The notes beneath the pieces were generated by a model. The model was given only the letters and a program-made list of their open reading frames with translations. It did not search any database and had not been told where the DNA came from. From Atrichornis clamosus (taxonomy: Eukaryota; Chordata; Aves; Passeriformes; Menuridae), in NCBI GenBank assembly GCA_013400975.1, contig WBMZ01011595.1, positions 20,106 to 84,105 on the forward strand: DNA of 64,000 bases, given 5' to 3'. The translations under genes and the position numbers were made by a program. Positions 37,821-49,566 of this stretch are shown piece after piece; the first letter of the stretch is position 1, and each line of letters starts with the position of its first letter.

Positions 37821-40800
37821 ATTTCTTCCCTTCCTTTCATTTTTGGTGATTCATTTTTCTGGGCTTACATAGGAGTAGGTGGGAGATTCACCCCTGCCTG
37901 GAGACACCAAGGTGGGAACCTTTCTGCCCCTAAATGTGTTGGTTTTCTGGCAGCACAATCCCAGCTCATGTCGGATGAAAGACCCCTCTGGACTCTACCA
38001 TGCCCAAAAATAAGTCAGACCCCACAAAATGCATATTTCTCCCCCAAAACTGTCCTGGGCAGGTGATGCACATCCAGTGCCCCAGGCAAGGCTCCATTTC
38101 AAGGGCCAGCCACCAGACCCAGCCCCGCCACAAGAATGCCACCAGTTTGGAAATCCTCAAGGTTCCACTGTTACAATGGGAGCAACGGCAGTGGAAAAAC
38201 TCCCTGCACACAGTGAGCTCTGCTGGGCTCCTGCAGCCACAGAACGAGACTCTTCCATTCCCCAAACAATTGAAACAGGCTCCCACCCCACCCCCACCCC
38301 CAAAGCCTTCCCGCAAGGCAAGTGCTGGAATAGAGAGCGGATGGCCAGGATCAAACGCCAAAAATTGTGTCGCAAACTGGGGGTTTTTGTCAGCGAGGAA
38401 CAGCTGGGGCCGGACCCGCGGCCGTGTTCGCTGCCCGTCTGTCCGCACCCCGAAACCGGCCGTGCTGGGACTGTGAGAGCACAGCCCAAGGAGTGCAGCC
38501 CGCGGCGGAGTGCAGCACCCTGCACTTCTGTCCCAAGTCCCCGGAGGAGCTGTACAGAACCCCAAGACACCACAACGTTGGTGCCTCTGTCTCAGAGCCT
38601 GGAGAGTGGCTGTGTGCCGGTCCAACAGCCCTGGTAGGGTGGCATGGAGCTTCGCCTCTCCAAACAACTTCCCTCTGGGCATGCCCCAAATTAGGGCTCT
38701 ACCGGGATCATGCTTAAACAGAGCTCAACCTCTCTGCAAGAGAGAGCTGCAGAGGTGAGGCACTGCTGTCTCCTTATCATCCTCCTCCTCGTGCTAGGGA
38801 TGGTGTCCGGGGCCACAGCCATAACCAAACCTGGGGGTCCCAAATGGCAGACAGGGATCCTGAAAGGCACCTGGTGGTCACGAATGGCAGCTGCTGGAGT
38901 TGACCACAAGGGATGCAGGAGACACAGACCATCCCATCTTCCCTGACGGTCCCTCCTGATGCTCCACGCAGCCTTGGGGACACCCACCAGGGCCAGGACT
39001 GGGAGCAGAGACCTCACTGGAATCCCAAGCTATGGGAAGTAGGAGACTGGTGTTCCAAGCACGTCTGGCGGAGAGGTGGGTGCATGGGAGGGGAGGCTCA
39101 GGTTGGCACTGGAGAAGGCATCACAAATAAGAATCAGAGCTGCCACATCTCCCAGGGCTGCACACATGTGTCAAGTTAAGTGCGGCTTTGGGAGCTGGCA
39201 GCGCCGCCCTGAGCAGGGGATGGACTTGGGGAAGGCTCCTGCTGAGGCTCTGCAAGGGTCCAGGCAGGGAGGGAAAGTCCTGGCAGAGATTCCAGGTCGA
39301 CTGGTTTTCCAAAGGGGATGCAGCCACCTTTGAGTGCTTTCTTAGCTGAAAAATCAGTTGGTGGAGACATCTTCAGAGCCAAGGGCACAGCTGTGGGTGT
39401 CACCTCGAGAAGCAGGAGATCTGTGGACTTCCAGGCAGGAGGCTGACGAATCAAAGCTCCCACTGATAAGCATGGAGGACGCAGTGGGCTCAGGCTGCTC
39501 TTCAGCCATGTTAATGAACAGTTTCCTGGTGAGGACAGGGATGCTGATGGTCCTTGAGGGTTTTCCCCATCACTGGCCTGGGGATGCTGGCATGGCAGAA
39601 GATGGTGGAGCGGCTTGGGAGTGCCTGGTGCTTTCCTCCCCGCCTGGGGAACCAAGCTGCGATGTGAAGTAAGGACAGGGACACACCACTCCCTGCTGTC
39701 CCATTGCGTCCAGGACCTGCTCCATGTCCCAAGGACAGTAGGAAGCGGTCTGCAAAATAGTTCCTAAGCACACAGGCACACATTCCTATGTGCAGCAGCA
39801 AGCACGAGGGGATGAAATAGAAGAGACAAACAGCGAGACGTTTGCCTAATTCACATGGGGCATAAATAAAACCATGTGGCCGCTCCGAACAAAATGATCC
39901 TTGGATTTTCACCAAAAAGGTTTGGTCATCCCTGGGTTAGGAAAGGTTGAGAAACCCATCTGTAGGCAATCCATGGCAAGCAGAGCTTTCACGCAGGGGA
40001 CAGCGTGAGGAGGGCACCTCATCGACGCCAGGGACCGGCTGGACCCTGCATACGGGGGAACTGTGTTTCCAAGGCTGTAACTCATTCCTTATTATCTGCA
40101 GACACAAAGTCTTGTTTCAGGGCTTCATGCCTTTTTCATTTCAGTCTTTATTCCTGACATCTGTATATAATCAGAGAATCCTTTAGGTTGGAAAAGACCT
40201 CTTAGATGGTCAAGTATTTCTCCCTGAAATGCAGTGCACACACAGACACCAGCCAAGGCAAAGCTTTAAGGGACCCCATAAATAAGTGACAGACAAATAC
40301 CCATCTTGTGGCGTCCCCAACCTCTGTCCACCCTCCTGCCTGCACCAGCAGGGCCAGGGGAGCCTGCCACACTCACACCCATGGGTATGGAGCTGGAGGT
40401 CAGGGATAAGCACACAGAGGTGGTCTCACCTGTGTGAGCAGCAGGGTGGGGATCAGTTCTTTGGGATCAGTTATGAAGGGGGCAGAGAATTGGTCTCAGA
40501 GTGACATCCCAGATCGCAGTTCCCCAAATCACAGTTTGGGCTGAACAACTGGAAAACCTTCCTCAGGATGCCAGGATGAGGTCTCCATCCTCAGCTGTTT
40601 CTGAAGCCCCTCCCTTGTCACCTCTGCCCTTTCTCCCAGGCTGAAAATCTTCCATGTTTTCTGGAGCAACTTCATCCCCTTGTGTCCAACCCACCAACAC
40701 AAAGCGGAGTTCCGGCAAGAAACCTCCGCACCAGGAAACCTGTCAGCATGGTACAGAAGCACAAATGTCTTTAACCCCAATGCCTTTCTAAAGCTGAATT

Positions 40801-41990
40801 CCCAGAAGTTTTGGAGAGGTTGCCAGGAAAAGTTTTGTGAAAGACTGGGAGGATTGCAAAAGGCACCATTTTTAGGAAAACCACCAAAAAAAAGCACAAA
40901 GCTGCCCCAACACAGCAAATCTTGCTGCCAGCTCCCCAGCGTGGAGCTGCCTTGGTGAGCAATCCCTGCCAGGCAGTGGTGAGCCACCAGCACTGCTCAC
41001 GTCCCAGAGCCCTCCATGTCCCCACACCCACTGCCAGCCTCAGGAATGAAGGATCTGGGAGCCTCCAGCAGGGCTCCCTGGCTTTGACCGTGGCAGCAGG
41101 CAGTGGGTGGCAGCCCTTGCCCCTGCCCAGACAGCCGGGAGCAAGCTGAACATCCTGCCCCGCATTTGGAGGACACATGGCAGCAGAGCTGGCAGGCTCT
41201 GAAAGGGCTCCCAAAAGCACTTAACTTTCACCAGTACCAGGGAAGACAGGCTTTGAGACCTGGCTTTGAGACCACACTTCCACACGGGAGCTGTTTCAGA
41301 TGGGTGCACCCCCCAGAGCTGCACCTCCCCTCACTTTGCCCCTGCCTGTGACCAACACCCCTTCACTACTGTCCATCGGTGACGTGGTTGTTTTAATTTT
41401 TGTCACTTTCCCCCTGTGTGCCCAAACCTGTTGAAGAGGCTGAGCCACCTCCCTGCAGCCACAGGCTCCCCAAATTCACCACGTTCCAGCAAGGCAGCTC
41501 TGTATTGATGGAGGGCATCCAACCCAGGCAACCATGAGCATGTTGACTATGGAAATGGTGCTCTGGGTATTTTCTGTAGGTCTCAGTTCTACACGGAGGC
41601 AAAAGAGCAGGAGAGTGGCTCACACATCACCTGGTGGTGGTGCAGGAGGTCCAGGAGCTCTGTCTGGACCCCGCGCTCCACTTGAAATGGGAAAATTCTG
41701 CTTGGCTTTGAGCTCAGCTGAGATCTCTCCACAAAGGGAGCAAACAGCGTTCCAGAAGCCAAGGTGAAGGAGGCAACACTCCTGTTCCATGCTTATTGCC
41801 TGTGCTTTGAGCTCCTTCAGTGACAGTTCTTGTCCCAACATCCCGGGGGTGTGCAGAGCAGGTGGGGGGTTTGGAAACATCTGAACCCCTTTTTTGCTTC
41901 ATCAGGAGCAGCAGCTCAGCAGGCTAACACACCCACCTGGGGGCTCTGTGTGGGGGACCATCATCTCGGCCAAGCAAATCCTGTGCCAAG
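37821..41990. other. Intergenic DNA, no gene seen
   Basis: Only short unrelated frames on both strands. A modest CpG-rich patch occurs around 38405-38515, and one CR1 fragment at 40163-40215. No exon with family similarity was recognised. Confidence 0.6.
40163..40215 (-). mobile_element. CR1 LINE 3' terminal fragment
   Basis: AATCAGAGAATCCTTTAGGT then TGGAAAAGACCTCTTAGATG: a short, well-kept CR1 3' terminus in reverse orientation. Confidence 0.85.
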
Positions 41991-42004
41991 TGCCAGGTGT
42001 TTAG

Positions 42005-42172
42005 TGTTGCCCAGAGATGTTGTTGACTCTCCATCCCCGGAAGTGTTCAAGGCCAGGTTGGATGGGGCTTGGAGCAACCTGGGCTAGTGGAAGGTGTCCC
42101 TGCCCATGGCAGGGGATTGGAACAAGATGAGCTTTAATATCCAATACAAACCATTCTGGGATTCTATGATCT
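42005..42172 (+). mobile_element. CR1 LINE 3' fragment
   Basis: TTGCCCAGAGATGTTGTTGA, CCCCGGAAGTGTTCAAGGCC, a GTGTCCCTGCCCATGGCAGG block and a tail ATTCTGGGATTCTATGATCT. Confidence 0.9.
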
Positions 42173-42739
42173 CTCTCTGTAGGCTGCCTTGGAGTAACAC
42201 CTGAGCCCCAGGGCTGGCTCTGGCATGGGGAGAGGAGTCTCCCTTGGCAGCAGAGGGAAACCCTCCTCCGTCTTTTCTTGTAGCCCTTTGATCCAGGCAG
42301 TGACCACACGCGCCAGCTCACAACAGGCAGATGGAGTTAAGTAGCACAAAGAGCCACAGCAGGGAAACCCAGGGATTTCCCCCACATGCTTGGGCCCATC
42401 GAAGACCAGCAGGGATAGAAAATGGGAAGCACGGTGCTGCTTGGACCAAAATCACCCCATGGCTCCCTGGTTAGGGACCAGGCAGCACCTTCTCTCCCAG
42501 AAGTCCACCTCAGACCGCTGGCCCCGGGAAGATGCGGGCATTACAACCCCCTCCCCAGTGCTGGCAGCAAATCTGGGCTGGGGCCAGGTCCTCCCTCCTA
42601 ACCGAGCATGGACTGAGGTCCCTGCAGCCAACAGCAGCTTTAGATCATTTTGCTCTGAGGCCCCAAGAAAACCTGCAGCCCCGGAATGCAGAGAATCACT
42701 GACCAATTTTGCCGCTCACTCTATGACAACGTCAAGCTT

Positions 42740-42760
42740 TAATTATTATTATTATTATAC
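42740..42760. repeat. ATT trinucleotide microsatellite
   Basis: Five ATT units with flanking AAT, immediately left of the CpG-rich patch. Confidence 0.85.
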
Positions 42761-42925
42761 GAGCGACGATTCCGGCTCCAGAGGAGCCGGCGGGCGGCGG
42801 AGCGGGCGGTGGGCTCGGCGCGCTCCCTGGGTGCCAAGGCGGGAGCACAGGCAGCCACGCTCTCCCTGCCCACCCGCCGGCAGCCGAGCGCAGCTCCATC
42901 TCCTCCGACATCCGGGAAGGGAAGG
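42755..42925. promoter_or_regulatory. Isolated CpG-rich patch in TSPEAR-UBE2G2 intergenic DNA
   Basis: Dense CpG and GC-rich sequence (CGGCGGGCGGCGGAGCGGGC type) in otherwise ordinary DNA, about 5.4 kb upstream of the TSPEAR start and 5 kb beyond the inferred UBE2G2 3' end. It could be a distal TSPEAR promoter, an enhancer or an unannotated RNA start. The overlapping minus-strand frame is proline/alanine-rich and ends in an isoleucine run from the ATT repeat, so I do not call it coding. Confidence 0.45.
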
Positions 42926-43242
42926 GAACAAAGGCAGAGAACAATTGCTATTGTTTTCCATGACTTTCTTCAGGGCAGTTCTTCCAGCGCGATGCTGCTG
43001 CCCAGTCACTCCGGCTGCAGCAGCACGGTGCCCTGCGCTCGGAGCTGTGCAGATGCCGGTGGGGACACGGTTCCCGTGCCAGGTGCCCACCACCCAACCC
43101 TCGGAGCCTGGTCTCCACTACACAGAGACAGAGGCAGCATCCTCGGCAGGGTTATCCCACTCACCATAGCTCCTGTCGCACTCCCCAGCACCATCGGGCA
43201 TTCCTGAGATGTTCAGGCATGTGAATATGGCAGTGCTGGGTT

Positions 43243-43296
43243 AACGGTTTTATTCCATCATCTTGGAGGTCTTTTCCAACTAAATGATTCTATGAC
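43243..43296 (+). mobile_element. CR1 LINE 3' terminal fragment
   Basis: ATCATCTTGGAGGTCTTTTC followed by CAACTAAATGATTCTATGAC: the last 50 or so bases of a CR1 on the plus strand. Confidence 0.85.
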
Positions 43297-43439
43297 AACA
43301 TCCAGCTTCCTGTAAGTGGCCAAGGCACAATGCCTGGGGTGAGGAAGGGGTGAACTCAGCCCAGGCTCGAAGTGGTAGGGAAGGAGATCACCCTGATCAC
43401 TCTCCATGGGTCTCACGGGGGGAACAGAAGTATTTACAG

Positions 43440-43608
43440 AAGAACCGTACGATGGTTTGGTTGGAAGGGACCTTGAAGCCCAGCCCGTTCCACCCCTGCC
43501 TTGGGCAGGGACACCTTCCACTGGACCAGGTTGCTCCGAGTCCTGTCCAGCCTGGCCTTGAACACTTCCAGGGATGGGGCAGCCACAGCTTCTTCTCTGG
43601 GCAAAGAA
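43440..43608 (-). mobile_element. CR1 LINE 3' fragment
   Basis: TTTGGTTGGAAGGGACCTTG, TGGGCAGGGACACCTTCCAC and AACACTTCCAGGGATGGGGC. Opposite orientation to the copy at 42005-42172. Confidence 0.9.
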
Positions 43609-43609
43609 G

Positions 43610-46600
43610 AAGGTATTTAACATGTGAGAGAGAATTCAGTCAAGGGGAGAATTAATCCCCTTGTTGGATGGGAATGAATTGATAAATCAGATGGCCCCTG
43701 GTTACTGCCCAGGTGTTCCAGGGACAAATGCTGAAAGCATCAAATGCTAAGTGAGGCTGGATGGAGACAGTTTGGACAAGTGGCTGCTCCAATAATACTG
43801 ATGTTTTTGTAAAGCCATGCTTCATACTGAGCCCTAAGAGCTTACTATGACCCACAAACCCCAGCCCTCCCACCAAGGCCATGCCTAGGCTCCAAGCAGA
43901 AGATCCCGTGTCAAAGCAGGATCTGGCCAAGGACAAAATTCAACTTCTAACTGCCTCTCCACATAGAGTGGGTTTGCAAACAGCTGAACTCCAGCCTGCC
44001 TGTCTGGCCTCTTCCTCCATTGCAAGAATCAGTGAGAAAAGCCAAGCTCTGGCTGAGAGAGGCCCCTCTGAAGCCACCCCTGCAGCAAGCCTGCAGATAC
44101 CAAGGAAAGATCTCCAACCCCAGAGGTTTCCAACATTGCTTCAGAGGAAGTTCCCCTGATACAGTCCACTCCATATTTCACCATTTCCTAGCTCCCAGAA
44201 GGATGAAAGGCAAGAGGAAGCAAGACATCCCTGGGGATGAGCTCTGCAGTTTGCTCTCGGCTTGGAGATGTGGGCACATCTCTAACACACCTGTCCCACA
44301 GAGTGAGATCCCCCGACACCTGACCTGCTGACCAAGCCTGGAGGGATCTGACCGGGATTGGATCTGAGCAGATGTCTGAGCAGATCTTCCTCTGACTGGA
44401 TGAAGAAGACAGGGATCCTGGTGAAGGATCCTGAATCCTGAATCCTGATCCAGGAGAGGAGTCTTTGTGAGCCCAACCTAGGCAGACATCAAAGAAACCC
44501 AGGTTCATCCAACATCCCCACGCCCCCCAATAAGGGTTCAATTTGTCAAATTGTTTTGGCATGGGGAAAACTGCTTTGGGCCCAAACTTCCATCCCAGCT
44601 GTGGGCCGAGAGCCTCCCCATGCTGGGCCCTGGACCAAGCGTGTGGGTGCCCCCCACCCCCTGCATGTTGCATCCTGCATCTCTGCCACTTTGAACCCCC
44701 TCCCACGTCACCCTGCAGCCCCCAGAGGGGGCATTTGTCCTCGCTCCTGAGCGAGCCCTGTCCCAGGGCACCCCCTTCCCGACACTCCCTGCAGTCCCTC
44801 CGGCCAGGGACAGCCGGCTCCAGTGAGAGCTGTGACACAGCCACAGCCTCATCCCCCGCTCAGGATGCCCCACGGAGGGAGAGGACTCAGGCCAGGACTT
44901 GGCTCATCTCCCCCCACACCCTTCAGGGACGTGACCAGACAGACCCAGTTCCAAATCCCTCCCGAGAGCTCACGCTGCTCACACCAGCAGCGCCCCTGTA
45001 ATAACCCAAGGGCCCTGTCACCGCCATTCATCATGGATTAACACATCATCTTACCTGCTGCCCAGTCCCATCTCGGGGGGTGTGAGCCACCTTCAGAAGC
45101 CACCTGGCTGGTTCTCCTGCGGCTCTCACACCACCTGCCCCGGGAGAAGGGCCATTGGAGCAGGCTGGGATGAACAGGAAGGTTACCAGTGCTGGTGTCA
45201 TGGGGAGGGCATGGACCTCCCAGCCATCCCAGCTCCCGTGGGACCATGAGAGCACCAAGCAGGACCAACATTTAAATGTTAAACGGCTTGAACAATTCCC
45301 TCTCCAGTGATGGGTTTCACCCCTGCAGCACCAGGGAAACTGGCACTGCACTTTTGGTGCCCAAGACATGAGATGGGACCTGGCAGCAGGAGAGGGGACA
45401 CCAGGAGCCTTACCTGAGGCTGGCAGCTCAGGCCCTCAGAGGCTAGAGGAATTTTCCAGATTCCTGCACCTTCCCCTTCATGTGCCACTCTCAGCCATGC
45501 CTCCAGCTGGCAGCAAGACACCCAGCATCCTTTCCCTCACATTCCTCCATCCCTTGAGCTTCCTGAAGGGCAGTGATTTTCTTCTTCTCCACAGCCAGGG
45601 AAGTTTGAGAGAGAAGCCACATGGGGCATGTGACCTGTGTCACTCGTCAGGGCCCTGTGGGGACACCCCACACTCAACTCCACCCCTGCCCTTGCCCTGG
45701 AACAGCCCCACACCACAGGGCAAGGGAGGCTGCTGCTTTGAGCCCCCTTCTAGAGCTGCAGGCTGCACCAACCCCACATCTGAGACAATCCCAGTACCAG
45801 CAGCACAGCTGGCACTGGGGATGGACATTTCAGGTCTGTGCTGCTTCTCCTTTTCATTCTCACAGGCATAAAATACAGAGAATCCTCACCAAGACAACTT
45901 CAGGAGGACAGCAAGGATCTTCCTGAGGCACAGAGCTTCCCTGTCACATCCATCCCAATGCAGCACATCACCTTCCATTCAAGATATCACTTCAGAAAGG
46001 CAAAAAAAGCTGGCAGGGAGCCCAGGGCTAGCTCTGCCCCCAAGCTGCAGCCGTTTCATGTGGCTCCAACGCCTCTCACACTTTCAAAAGCACATCAACC
46101 CAGTTAATGGGTGTCTCACAGCCCACTGTGTGTGTTCTGACACAGCCCCTCTGCCAAGGAAAAACAACAGTGAGCATGTGTGGATGTGTGTATACACAAA
46201 GGCTTTAAAGAGGACGTTGCTTGCATTTTTACAGCTTTGTTGAAGGGTTTGGTTTGGAGGGTTTTTTTTAAATATAAAAGCCCAAAGCAAATATAATCCA
46301 GAGAAAAGGATTGAAAAAAAATCTTTAATACTTTACCTACACGGGTAACCTGTAGAGCTCTGACACTCCCCAAGAAACATTTTATAGTAAGTATTTCAGT
46401 CTGAAAAGAGGCAACTGCTCAGAAAAACATTGCTACTGGCCAGTACCGCACATCCTGCCAATATGAGTGTTCTTTCAGGAAGGGACAGATTAAGTCTATC
46501 CCAGGAGCCACGTGGCAGCTTTACAAGCTTTACCTTTCAGGTGTTCCCCACCTGCAATAAGGTGCCTGTGCCATGAGACCCTCTCAGCCAGTCACAGCAG

Positions 46601-46740
46601 GAGCCCAAACACCTTCACTGTGTGGGCTGAAACGCTCCTGCTTTGTGCAAGGATTCAGTTTGTTGCAGAATAATGAAGTTTTAGTTCTTTCCTGCAAATA
46701 GACACAGAGAATCTAACATGCTGACCATGGTGCCAACTTT
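43610..46740. other. Intergenic DNA, no gene seen
   Basis: No exon recognised. Local repetition of ATCCTG/GATCC units occurs around 44410-44455. Open frames are short and overlap on several frames at once. Confidence 0.55.
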
Positions 46741-46743
46741 CAT

Positions 46744-46965
46744 CCTTTCATGGAATCCCAGACTGGGTTGGATTGGTAGGGACCTTAAAGCTCATCCCAT
46801 TCCCCCCCCTGCCACAGGCAGGGACACCTCCCACTATCCCAGGTTGCTCCAAGCCCCGTCCAACCTGGCCTTGGACACTTCCAGGGATGGGGCAGCCACA
46901 GCTTCTCTGGGCAACCTGTGCCAGGGCCTCACCCCCTCACAGGGAACAATTCCTTCCTAAATGAA
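46744..46965 (-). mobile_element. CR1 LINE 3' fragment
   Basis: GGAATCCCAGACTGGGTTGG, GGCCTTGGACACTTCCAGGG and CACAGCTTCTCTGGGCAACC: reverse-orientation CR1. Confidence 0.9.
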
Positions 46966-47255
46966 CACAATGAAGAACAAACTTCTTTTGATGAACACAA
47001 ATGTTCACCACTGGTTTCAGCTGAGTAAAAAGCCACCACTTAGGACAGTTCTCACCTCGACACCAACTTTTAGTCCCCTGAGTTGAACTTCTGCCTACAT
47101 TTTGTCACCTTCAAGACAGCCAGGTAGGTATGGTCTCTGAGTGGCTTCAAATGCCCATCAGCAAGGCTGCTGCAGGTCAGTCACTTAAACAGAACGGATT
47201 TTCATTTCTGAACAGAGATTTGGGGACTACAGGAGTTCTGAGTAGGAACTGGACA

Positions 47256-47366
47256 TCCGAGCAACCTGGTCCAGTGGAAGGTGTCCATGCCCATGGCAGG
47301 GGGTTGGAACTAGATGATCTTTAAGGTCCCTTTCCACCCAAACCTTTCAGTGATTCTATGATCCTC
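47256..47366 (+). mobile_element. CR1 LINE 3' fragment
   Basis: GCAACCTGGTCCAGTGGAAG, then a GCCCATGGCAGGGGGTTGGA block, ending TCAGTGATTCTATGATCC. About 290 bases from the oppositely oriented copy at 46744-46965. Confidence 0.9.
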
Positions 47367-47724
47367 AAACCCAAGCGCTGAAATCAGCACATTCTGCATG
47401 AATTCACCTGTTGTATGTTCACAAGAACGTCCCAGGCCAGACACATGGATATGACGACGTTTGTAAGGAGCAAACTCCACCACATCTGCCCGAGGTCCAG
47501 TTTTTATAGTATTCTTTGAATTACCCAGCCATTGCCAGCATTAGAGACAAGACATTTACCTGGAAAGTCCATGCAACCATGTCAGCTCTCCCATTCCTCC
47601 TAAAATATCCCGTATTTTAACTGGTGGGTCAGAATAAACCCTTCCACTCCTTTGGAGCAAGTCTCTTGGCCAGCTGGTTACCCATATACAACACCCACTG
47701 CAATGCATTTGTGTACAACTATGA

Positions 47725-49566
47725 AAGGAGAAAATAGAATCACTTTATTTTCAGTATACAGACTAAATCCCACCATAAAATCAAGATAATGAGCAAGCAC
47801 ACATGAATAAAACTGCACTTAAGCAACCTCCACTTTTGCCATGTCTGTGTTTCTGTAGTGGCTCTCACAGCTCTCTGGTGTTGCTCCTGAAATCAGCTGC
47901 AGTACTCCCAGGAGCAAACCTCCCTTTATTCCAATTCAAAAAACACTCCCAGTTTGCACAAAGTGCTACATTTTCCTGTATGCCTTGAAATACTAGTTAG
48001 GTACAACACTATTTCATCATCTCTGCTCCCAAGCTATGTCCGGTCCCACTCCCACCCCTACATCAAAGCAACAATTACTTCTACAAGGAGGTAAAATCAG
48101 CAGGTTGTAGCAATACAAGCTCTTCAGAGGTGCAGAACGACGGCAAAGTGTGATCTGCAGCACAGACAGCAAAACAGAAACACTGACGAGTTGTACCACA
48201 CCTATGCACACGACCACCTCTGTCAAGCTTTCTCCATGGTGTGACTCTGTGTCAAATGCTTTTCACATTAAAAAAAACCAAACAGCCCTTGTCCAATTTA
48301 GCCTGTTTAAAGCTGCCAACAAAATTGGATTCCATGTGCTATCAATGGGCATGTTATTGCTTGTAGTAAATTGGAGAAGTCTGGACCTACACATGAGATT
48401 GGCTTGCAAAGCAGAAAGGTCAGCACAAGCCCCTCAGCAGTTCTGGGAAGTGACCACCTGGTATTTCCTGCACCCTTCACACCGGCTACAGCACTGCAGT
48501 CCAAGACTCGTCTCGTACCATCCTCGAGAAAACAGCCCCTGTCTTCTCTGGCTCCTACTTAATGCACGAGAGCACTCAGTGCAGAGTGTCACAGGTAATT
48601 TTAACAAGTCCATCATGCTCATCTTGGCTCATTCACCTGAAAACAGGTGACCTGGGCTGTAACGGCGAAGGCCAGCACTGCCAAATCCTCTCAACACTCG
48701 TGTGTCACCAGAGTGAGCTGATACTATTGCAGAGCTGTTCACATGTCCAGCAAAGCAGACACATCCTCACTGGATTTTCCAACTGCCAATGGCCTACCTG
48801 GTCCAGGTGAACCTGAACCAAAATGTCAAACAATCCAGTCTTTACACCTGGTGCCTCTAACTGAGTGTAAAGTTCACAAATGAGTGTCTCCAAGGAGTAG
48901 TAAAGCAGCTCTTGGGATTTCTGCCAAGCCAACACTGACTCAAAGGCTCAGTACAAACTCACAGTGTTACACGGGAACATCAGCCCATTCCAGACCCCCA
49001 GCCAGTCCTCACAGCTCGCTCCCTAAAGTTCCTTTCTTTGCTAACACACCCTGACTATAACCCTGCTTTACAGCCTCTCCTGCTAACTATACTCTTCAAT
49101 CAGATCTGACTGCAAATGCTGCCTTTAACCTAACAAGCAACATAGAATGGAGAGACTATTTCCTGTCTACTGCTGCTAAGGATACAATGCTACCTATAAA
49201 AACACAACTAATTCTTCCAGCAGATGATCCAAACCAGCACTGCTCTCCAACAGCAGATGGGTGAGGGAGGGCTGCAGATTGCCAAGTCTCCAGGCTTTCC
49301 ACACCACCAAGTGAGGTAGCAACAAGCAGCCTTTGAAACAGCATTGCCTCTACATTTTTCCCTACCATTAAATCCCTTTTCCACACAATTTAGTGAGTGA
49401 ACTAGAGGCTTCTCTGGAGCAGTGGAAGAAAAGAGATGGTAAATAAATAACAAATGATAAGAACTAGGCCAAGAGTTTTACAAAGTTTTCCTTTTTGGTA
49501 CCAGCACTGAGCACTGCTCGTTTCCAGGTGGAGAGAAATACAAAACACTTCAGTCTCTCTGTGAGT
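47725..49566 (-). other. UBE2G2: UBE2G2 3' untranslated region (inferred)
   Basis: From the stop codon down to an AATAAA on the minus strand at 47744-47749, about 1.8 kb. No other exon is recognisable here. Earlier or later cleavage cannot be excluded. Confidence 0.55.
47744..47749 (-). terminator. UBE2G2: Poly(A) signal AATAAA, likely UBE2G2
   Basis: The plus strand reads CACTTTATTTTC. The minus-strand hexamer is followed by a T/G-rich stretch (GTTGTACACAAATG). Confidence 0.5.

Noticed and set aside
42390..43169. Plus-strand open frame of 259 codons across the orphan CpG patch
   Set aside because: It includes a run of tyrosines from an ATT microsatellite and low-complexity GC-rich text. 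Openness is explained by composition, and no domain is visible.
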